Shown piece by piece: positions 59,601 through 64,000 of a stretch of 64,000 bases of DNA. Source of the stretch: Rhodopseudomonas sp. P2A-2r (GTDB taxonomy: Bacteria; Pseudomonadota; Alphaproteobacteria; Rhizobiales; Xanthobacteraceae). Within the stretch, counting starts at the first letter, position 1. The number at the start of each line of letters is the position of its first letter. The translations under genes and the position numbers were made by a program. Location: positions 1,458,001 to 1,522,000 of the forward strand of contig NZ_CP110389.1 in the NCBI RefSeq assembly GCF_026015985.1, given 5' to 3'. A model generated the notes under the pieces. The model worked only from the letters and a program-made list of their open reading frames with translations, was not told the origin of the DNA and did no database searches.

Positions 59601-60451
59601 GCAATGCGGGCGCCGCTGCGCACAATGAGATTGCCGCTGCCACCAATGGTCGCAAAGCGACCGGTCTGGCCGTAACCCACGGCAACTGTGCCATTGAGTA
59701 CCAGACGCGGCGCGTTGAGCTTGCTGAGTTCATCGGCGTAAACGGATGCGCCGAATTGAATGCCGGGATCGGCGCTTTGTCCTGAGCCAAGGATTTCGCC
59801 GAGCCCGCGGACATTGACGTTGCCGCCGAAACCATTGCCGCCGGCGGCAGGCTTCATCCGCAGATCGCCATCGATGCGCAATTGCGAACGGCCATCGACG
59901 AACCGAGGCTTTTCCAGCAGGATATCCAGCGACTTCGCATCGATCGTCATCATCGCACGCGGCACGCCGATTCGTGCCGCATCCGCCAACACGAAGGCGT
60001 TGTAGCCCATCTCGTTGTAGGAGGAGTGTTTGCGAACGGTATTGGCCGAGGTGACGATAATCTGGTTCGGCAATGACGAGCGGATCGCCGTGTTGGCAAC
60101 GCCCAGATAGGCTTGCGTCACGTAGGAACCATTGCCCCCTGCAACCGCACCAGTCGCCACAGGCGTGGCGCTTTTGCCCAATTCGACGCGAAAGGCGCCG
60201 GGCAGCAACGCATAGCTCGATGGCATCAGCATATAAGTGCCGGCGGGCAATCCCGGCACACCATCCGGAATGGTAATCTGCTGACCGATGAGCGGCGCAC
60301 CGTAACCCGTCTCCTGCACCACCGGCGCATAGTCCACGCGGCCCGGCACGATCGCATAGACCGAATTGCCCTTGCTGCTGTAACTATAGCCTGGATTGGA
60401 ATTGACGAATGGCGTGGTCAGGATATCGACCGAGCCACCACGACCCGACAC
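53624..60451 (-). CDS. haemagglutinin-type protein, largest intact piece
   Basis: 2275 residues from an internal ATG to a TGA made by the shift near 53640. Domains: beta-helix repeats throughout, then near the C-terminus GSITSIGPIAIGDTRPGASI and a helical segment PGKVAKTYEKELVAWLKDRY, with FLRKEVYFPELTAGGREYND. The last residues (RPIPEKPPATST) are out of frame. This is only a part of the gene described in the preceding entry and is unlikely to be an independent protein. Confidence 0.6.
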   Translation of the reverse strand: MSGRGGSVDILTTPFVNSNPGYSYSSKGNSVYAIVPGRVDYAPVVQETGYGAPLIGQQITIPDGVPGLPAGTYMLMPSSYALLPGAFRVELGKSATPVATGAVAGGNGSYVTQAYLGVANTAIRSSLPNQIIVTSANTVRKHSSYNEMGYNAFVLADAARIGVPRAMMTIDAKSLDILLEKPRFVDGRSQLRIDGDLRMKPAAGGNGFGGNVNVRGLGEILGSGQSADPGIQFGASVYADELSKLNAPRLVLNGTVAVGYGQTGRFATIGGSGNLIVRSGARIAAAEVILAGAGITIEEGASISTVGRGRASYDSSDGFVFVAESGVLALSNGWIDMLQSSAVGPANITVGGCVTVDCNRTTTLVSEGTIAVSTSGALTIADNVSYGTRNLSLGLSAINLGEEASLAAAAASGHLPPGLALNQGLLARLLAGNTATGAPALETLVLKARDAVNIFGSVDLDASKVERLVLGTPAIYGYGAAGDIATIRANEFIWTGSAAAPGAAMAGMLGDGKLDIAANRVVFGSAPNSRPSSTIVDNRLALGFADVSVSASERITSNGKSTLGVYLQQGAYTPATGYRYTGGNLTVTTPLFTGESGSVNTITAGGNILVAGAGGADAPKVDALGAQLKLAGANITVDTNVVLPSGKLFLAATGDIALGSGSRIDLSGRAVQVFDVTKYSWGGDLVLTSEAGSISQAAGSVIDLSAQYNRGGTAAITALGAGAGHVNLAGTIQGGATGWYDAGGTIVPYDAAELTVRAQTLADFAGLNQRLNTGAVFGARKFQIKQGSLAIGDEVKARNVEITLDGGDLTVNGTIDASGYQVGAIRLAAIGDLTINGMLDAHGTGMRFDSYGKIIDAPNRAVVDLTTRAGTLTLAGTAAIDLRAGTAVALGGGRGQNDGVARGTLNLNAPRLGGTGVPAGTRGVDGANDVAVNVLGTPAIHGAKTIAVNAFRIYDDAPLAGAPDVTGHKPQEITKAYLDDLDGDSSAFINAALGNTSLSNRLAGLGNYRLRPGVEVVSKISADNPNGDITVAGDLDLSGYRYGPQSNRLDPALRGFGEPGVLTIRAAGDLNIRGSINDGFAPPAATPDDNGWVLSDGLVPFGGDLVVPIAVTLEAGTVFVAGATLNYDLQAAFNYTVPTGTVLPVRAILAGSLNLSAGTVVGASIYNADGSVAYAAGTILPNAVTLTAGMQLGAGTVLRSDANLAALVWPKGVPLPVNMTSTGALVLAAGSLIPSMTNVKLAGGQPIDLRSSTGGRQGRNWAVAPMLGAGATSWSIGLVAGADLGSGDRRALNPASTGAIRLADTHALKGFTIGSGSTAVWLPDNWLGAEPGTPVSPSDLWLCDAEPGQCILTPGAPIITDSKFVSPAFSVLRTGTGDLEMLAAGDIRMNSLYGVYTAGTATSVDPAYDRARGQLADGTLIGALPPTPGYDIDYGSSLATYDAWYPDHGGNVLIAAGGDLVGDIAGGSSRQTPSSFITGNWLWRQGTGTAAVDAAIPTAWWINFGTYAANTSRDQLRAPDLLGFTGIGALGGGNVAIRVGGEAGTIALRGSQVYGPFRSQGLVVAVGSTGRVGADGSMTLTGGGDIDMRIAGALNPNLALANRTEQQALPGALVNLRGALHVAAESIGGIKLIYRSGGGLNDAFDPRGVDPFTATRSDARSGIALVPGDSAVYLETSGDLVLAGAGDPGRSFSPNRSAFAKDGTNYAGGGQSWFSLWTDHTAINLLSAGGNLTPTTSSSENSYGSSDPNASDGSFLYPSILRAAALGGSMYYGANALSYMIGLSDAPTFVTLAPSTHGSLEMLARDSIYGGQYSFSMSGSGAALPTPFNPAFIGREPDTVGGINVPPLRVTNTLPRTAPLALFAFGPNTAALDIGRAPDADPIRFYAREGDVVGLRTGETLTFGIGVSTWYNAAAPVMVRAGRDIVGAGLAPGVTTANSVLGVPSRGNLIVHSNPNDVSIVSAGRDIIFANFDIAGPGTLEVSAARNLYQADKGSITSIGPIAIGDTRPGASILMQAGVGEAGPDYGKLASLYLDPARLATSGVPLAEQPGKVAKTYEKELVAWLKDRYGFAGSDDDARAAFDRLAPEQQHIFLRKEVYFPELTAGGREYNDATSSRYGSYLRGRNAIAALFPNASDYVGDITMFGGSGVRTVSGGDIQTFTPGGRTVIGVDGQVPPASSGLVTQGGGNIQIYSQGSVLLGLSRIMTTFGGNIVAWSATGDINAGRGSKTTVIYTPPKRKYDNYGHVDLSPQVPSSGAGIATLRPIPEKPPATST

Positions 60452-62903
60452 GAAGCCCGCGCCAGCCAGTTCCCCGCCGCCCGACAGGTCGAGAACCGCC
60501 CCCCTCGACGTTCAAATGGGAGGTCGCAAGCTGAATACCGCGTATGGGGCCAAAGTTGCTCATGGCGCCTGCGCCGTCCAGCACGATCGCGGTCCCGTCA
60601 TAACGGTAGACGAGTCCATCGACGGTGCCGCCATAAGGCATCACCAGCCCGGCGCCGCTCACCGAAGTGATGCTGCCCGGCAGAAGATTGATCGCATCGG
60701 CTTCCTCCTGGCGCATCGCGCCAAGATACAACTGACCCAGCGGCGCGCGCACCACGCCGCCCTGATTGATGGTTTCCGCACTAAGAGAGAGCGACCCGAA
60801 AGCCGAATACGGCATGTCGGGGACCGTATCGCCATATCGGCGAATGTTGAGCACGCTGCCGCTGCCGTAGTGTCCGTCTTTGGTATAGCCGGCACTGATC
60901 GACCCACCGGCGCCGCTCGCCGGGTAGATTTGCGCGGCGGTCAGCGTGATGTCGCCCGGGGTGGCCAACATGGTGCTGCCGAGCACACGGATATCGCCAC
61001 GGCTGGTGAAATCGAGCAGCGCGAAGCCGCGACGATCCACGGTGTAGGACGACGTGACGGTTTCGATATTCTGGCGCACACCGAAAGAAAGGCGGTCGCG
61101 AAGATCGATCAGATCTGCAGTGATCGCGAACACGGCATCGCTTGCCTGTTGCGTCGGAACGCCAAAGCCATCGGCCGATCTCACAGCGGGCAAGGTGTGT
61201 CCGTCTCGTGTGATGCGGGTAACGCCTGCCAGCCGCACGTAAGGCGCCGACAGCGATACTATCGAATGCGCGCCCGCCTGCTCACCGAGCCCGAATGTGC
61301 CGGCGTAAACACGCAGGCTCTGCTTCATCGCGAGCGTGACGTTACCGTCGAAGGAAAGTGCGCCATCGACCAGCAGCGAAAGATTGTCGAACCCGCCTTG
61401 TGCGATGCGATCGGCGCCGAGCCGTGCGGTGCCGGTGACAAGACCGGCCTTCGCCTCCGCCATCGACGCAGCATCGGCGATGGAACTGTCGCCCTGAATG
61501 TTGCCGATGATGAATTCGCGATGCCGTAACACGTCGCCGGATACCGTCAAGATCGGATAGTTGGCAGCCTCGAGCGCCAGCGCGAGCGTGCCGCCGGCTG
61601 CATTCGCGCCGCCCGCCGCCGCCCGCAACGTACCGTCGAGATAGAGCCCGTTGCTCGACTTGACGACGATCGTGCCGCCATTGCTGGCAACCGCCAGTGG
61701 CACGCTGCTTTTTTGCAAACCCGGTGCGGAGATATCGAGCACGGCGTTTGTGCCGGATGCGTCGAGCAGGGCGCCAGGCCGGATTACGACGAAGGAGTTC
61801 GGAGTGATGGATTCACCTTTCCCCTCCCAGTCCATCGTGCCGCCAATTTGGATCGCGCCGCCATTTGCGACCACGCCATAGGTCTGGCCCCGCGTATTGA
61901 CGGCCGCAGCCGCCCGCGCCGCGACATCGAGCACGGCGTGGTCGCCGATCCAGATCAGGCCGGCCTTGCTTTGCAGACCTAAGTCGGTCCCCCCGGGCTG
62001 GTTCAAGGTAATCGTGCCGTTCGGAGCGGTCAGCGTGCCGTCGACCGCGAGCGAGGTGCCGAACAAATTGATTGACTGGCCGGCATCCACACTGACCGCC
62101 GCGCCTGCATGAATATCGACCGCACCGTTCGCTGCGAGCCCGACATCGTAACCCAGGGTGGAGCGCAGCGTCACGCCGGCGCCGCCACGCTGGATCAGCC
62201 GGCTGTTGACGGCGTCTTCCGTCCATAGCGGCGGCGTCCACACGCTCAGCGCCTGCGCAAGATCCGCGCCAGTGGCAGTGGTGAAGGCGGTGTCCGTGAA
62301 ACGGTAGACCGGCATCGTGACGTCGAGCCTGACGCCGCTGGCCACGACGATGCCGAGACCGCCATTGATGTCATAGCTGGAGAAACCAGACTGGATCAGC
62401 GAGGGATCGATCGTTGTGGTCGGTCCGACGGCCACCGCCGAACTGAAGCTCGTCCCGACTGCAAGGCGTGTCCCGGACGCGATTGTGAAGTTCACCGGCG
62501 ACAGATTACCCGCCGTGATCGTAATGGTCTTGTCCGAGATCGGCAGGCCGTTCGGGAATACATTGCCCGGCACGACATAGGACGATGGGAACGCGCGGTC
62601 GTTAATCCTGGTTATGACGGTCCCGGCCGGAATGACAGGCAGTACCCCGTTTGGCCCAACCCCGTACTGTCCGCGGTCGGTATCGATTTGATACCCGATG
62701 CTGCCGACCCGGGGGCGCGGCGGTATCCAATCGGCGGCGAGCGTCACGTTACTGATCAGCGTGTTAGTCGTCCCGATCGCCTCACCGGGCAACGCAATCT
62801 TGCTGACGTAACTGTAGTCAACCGGTAACACGCTGCCCGCGCTAACCTCATAATCCTGCAGCAGGACGAGATCGGTCGGCGCCTTCTCGCCAGCACCAAG
62901 CAC
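60384..62903 (-). CDS. haemagglutinin-type protein, middle piece
   Basis: 839 residues of the same giant gene in another frame. Beta-helix repeats such as GAAVSVDAGQSINLFGTSLA and IYPASGAGGSISAGYTKDGH are clear. The final 20 residues (GSRPVGRRGTGWRGLRVG) follow one extra G in a run of six and are out of frame; the correct continuation, VLDLSGGGELAGAGFVSGRG, begins the frame of the larger downstream piece. Confidence 0.55.
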   Translation of the reverse strand: MLGAGEKAPTDLVLLQDYEVSAGSVLPVDYSYVSKIALPGEAIGTTNTLISNVTLAADWIPPRPRVGSIGYQIDTDRGQYGVGPNGVLPVIPAGTVITRINDRAFPSSYVVPGNVFPNGLPISDKTITITAGNLSPVNFTIASGTRLAVGTSFSSAVAVGPTTTIDPSLIQSGFSSYDINGGLGIVVASGVRLDVTMPVYRFTDTAFTTATGADLAQALSVWTPPLWTEDAVNSRLIQRGGAGVTLRSTLGYDVGLAANGAVDIHAGAAVSVDAGQSINLFGTSLAVDGTLTAPNGTITLNQPGGTDLGLQSKAGLIWIGDHAVLDVAARAAAAVNTRGQTYGVVANGGAIQIGGTMDWEGKGESITPNSFVVIRPGALLDASGTNAVLDISAPGLQKSSVPLAVASNGGTIVVKSSNGLYLDGTLRAAAGGANAAGGTLALALEAANYPILTVSGDVLRHREFIIGNIQGDSSIADAASMAEAKAGLVTGTARLGADRIAQGGFDNLSLLVDGALSFDGNVTLAMKQSLRVYAGTFGLGEQAGAHSIVSLSAPYVRLAGVTRITRDGHTLPAVRSADGFGVPTQQASDAVFAITADLIDLRDRLSFGVRQNIETVTSSYTVDRRGFALLDFTSRGDIRVLGSTMLATPGDITLTAAQIYPASGAGGSISAGYTKDGHYGSGSVLNIRRYGDTVPDMPYSAFGSLSLSAETINQGGVVRAPLGQLYLGAMRQEEADAINLLPGSITSVSGAGLVMPYGGTVDGLVYRYDGTAIVLDGAGAMSNFGPIRGIQLATSHLNVEGGGSRPVGRRGTGWRGLRVGSWWLGRYPDHAIRQFQSRL

Positions 62904-64000
62904 ACCGTCCGTGGCAAGAAGTTTGCCGCCGATCCCGATAGCGGTGCCGGATTCGACCCTGATCGTGCCGCCGCCATTGACGCCGTAACCTCTGATATTG
63001 CCGTCGAGCTTGAGGACGCTGGCCTTATCTTCGGCAATCAGGGTGACATCACCACCCTTGCCGCCTTTGGTCTTGCCATTGGCGAGGATGGCGCCCCCGA
63101 TGAGACGTCGATGGTGCTGCCGGTCTTGAGCAGGACGTCACGGCTCGATTTCAAGCTCACCGATCCGCCATTCAAATAGGCCAGCTTGGCGCTATCGGCC
63201 GGATTCAACGGCGCATTCACCCAGACGCCGCGCAGATCGAGCGTGACGCCTTCACGCAAAGTGATCGACGCCCCCGCTCTTCAGCAGCAGTTGCGCGGCG
63301 CCGCGATCGCCGCCGCCCTTGAAGTAATTGTCCACGGTGAGCGAACCGCCACGTGCGGTCACATCGGCCTTGATATCGACCACAGCCGCATTGAGAGTGA
63401 TCCTGCCGCCATCGGCCAGGGTCAAAGGGCGTTCGATCGCGATCGTGTCGGTGGTGCCGATGTCGAGCCCGCCGAGATGCAGCGCATTGATGTAGCCGGC
63501 GTCGAACCGGGCGGTGCCGGTGCGCGCTGACGGCAACGCATCGGTTGCGGAGAGGCCCGCGGCGATGAAGGCGACGTCGCCGAAGCGGACGTCCGAATCG
63601 TACAGGCCGCTGCCGCTGACTGCACCGTCATAACGGCCCAATCCAAGCGTGCCCTGCAACGGCGCGGCATTCTGCACCTGCTTGTAGCCGTCAGAGAGGC
63701 CCGCGGCGCGCGCGCTCGACTGGCGTGCGCCCTTGACGACATCGGCAATGATCTCGGCCTCGAACACCGGTGTCGGCGACGACAAATTAAGACGACCGGC
63801 GTCACGGCCGACGGTGTAGCCCGCCTCCCAGCGTCGCGACGTGTTGCGATCGAAGATGCTGCTCCAGACCTCGGTGAGCTGTTCGGAAACCTTGCCCTGG
63901 ATGTTGTGCGTACGCACGAAGCCGCCCCCGCGGCGATGAACTTCATGTCGGCCGGCGCATTGTCGAAGCTGTAGAGCCGACCATCGGTGCCGATCAGCTT

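Larger units (their letters stand above)
53169..64000 (-). pseudogene. giant filamentous-haemagglutinin-type surface protein, multiply frameshifted, partial
   Basis: One leftward gene more than 10.8 kb long, N-terminus outside the window. The product is Gly/Ala/Asn-rich with endless beta-helix-like units (GDITVAGDLDLSGYRY, GAGITIEEGASISTVGRGRA), as in two-partner-secretion haemagglutinins with a C-terminal DUF3739-type region. Frame is lost at about 53640, 60500, 63090, 63280 and 63920. Each time the join falls in a run of 5-6 G or C that seems one base too long or too short, so sequencing error is the simplest reading. The C-terminal end (IVEVLGYGGGDGEQQTPNVR, then a polar tail) is at 53169-53522. 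No transporter partner (TpsB) is seen. Confidence 0.8.

Overview
The window is a high-GC (mostly mid-60s percent by eye) chromosomal segment of an alphaproteobacterium. Protein sequences such as the octaprenyl-type synthase, GreA, CarB, GlyQ/GlyS, and the class GN sortase with its VIT/vWA partner point to the Nitrobacteraceae/Bradyrhizobiaceae (Bradyrhizobium, Rhodopseudomonas, Afipia group). This is recognition from memory, not a database search.

Layout. 1-14 kb is housekeeping: an orphan ParA-type ATPase, an apparent small RNA, LysR and trxB, an Lrp/AsnC regulator, DoxX, greA, carB, a tRNA-shaped element, a methyltransferase, Dps, uracil-DNA glycosylase and ETF-ubiquinone oxidoreductase. 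14-25 kb carries a TPR protein with two apparent indels, ispE, a polyprenyl synthase, DUF2007, a TrmN6-type methyltransferase, an S49 peptidase, and glyQ-glyS. The glyQ-glyS pair is split by a DUF559 nuclease gene between inverted palindromic repeats, and glyS contains an AT-rich patch.

25.7-44.7 kb is a large phosphonate regulon. It holds an ABC transporter with a metallophosphoesterase, a leftward group (acetyltransferase-like protein, phnM, DUF1045 2H-phosphoesterase), the PhnCDEE importer, phnF, and the complete C-P lyase operon phnGHIJKLMN with a second phnM. Candidate PhoB boxes precede these units, and a long dyad that is probably the PhnF operator overlaps the phnG promoter.

44.7-48.4 kb holds a PPOX-fold flavoprotein and an alanine catabolism locus: an Lrp-type regulator divergent from dadX-dadA, which here forms one continuous reading frame. 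48.6-52.5 kb is an XRE regulator, a frameshifted VIT/vWA sortase target and its class GN sortase. After an AT-rich gap with a D-arm-less tRNA remnant, the rest of the window (53.2-64 kb and beyond) is one giant leftward filamentous-haemagglutinin-type gene broken by about five G/C-homopolymer indels.

Many intergenic gaps hold short palindromic repeats of several families. Several genes carry single-base indels, often in pairs that restore frame. Assembly error and real decay both fit, so disrupted genes should be read with that in mind.
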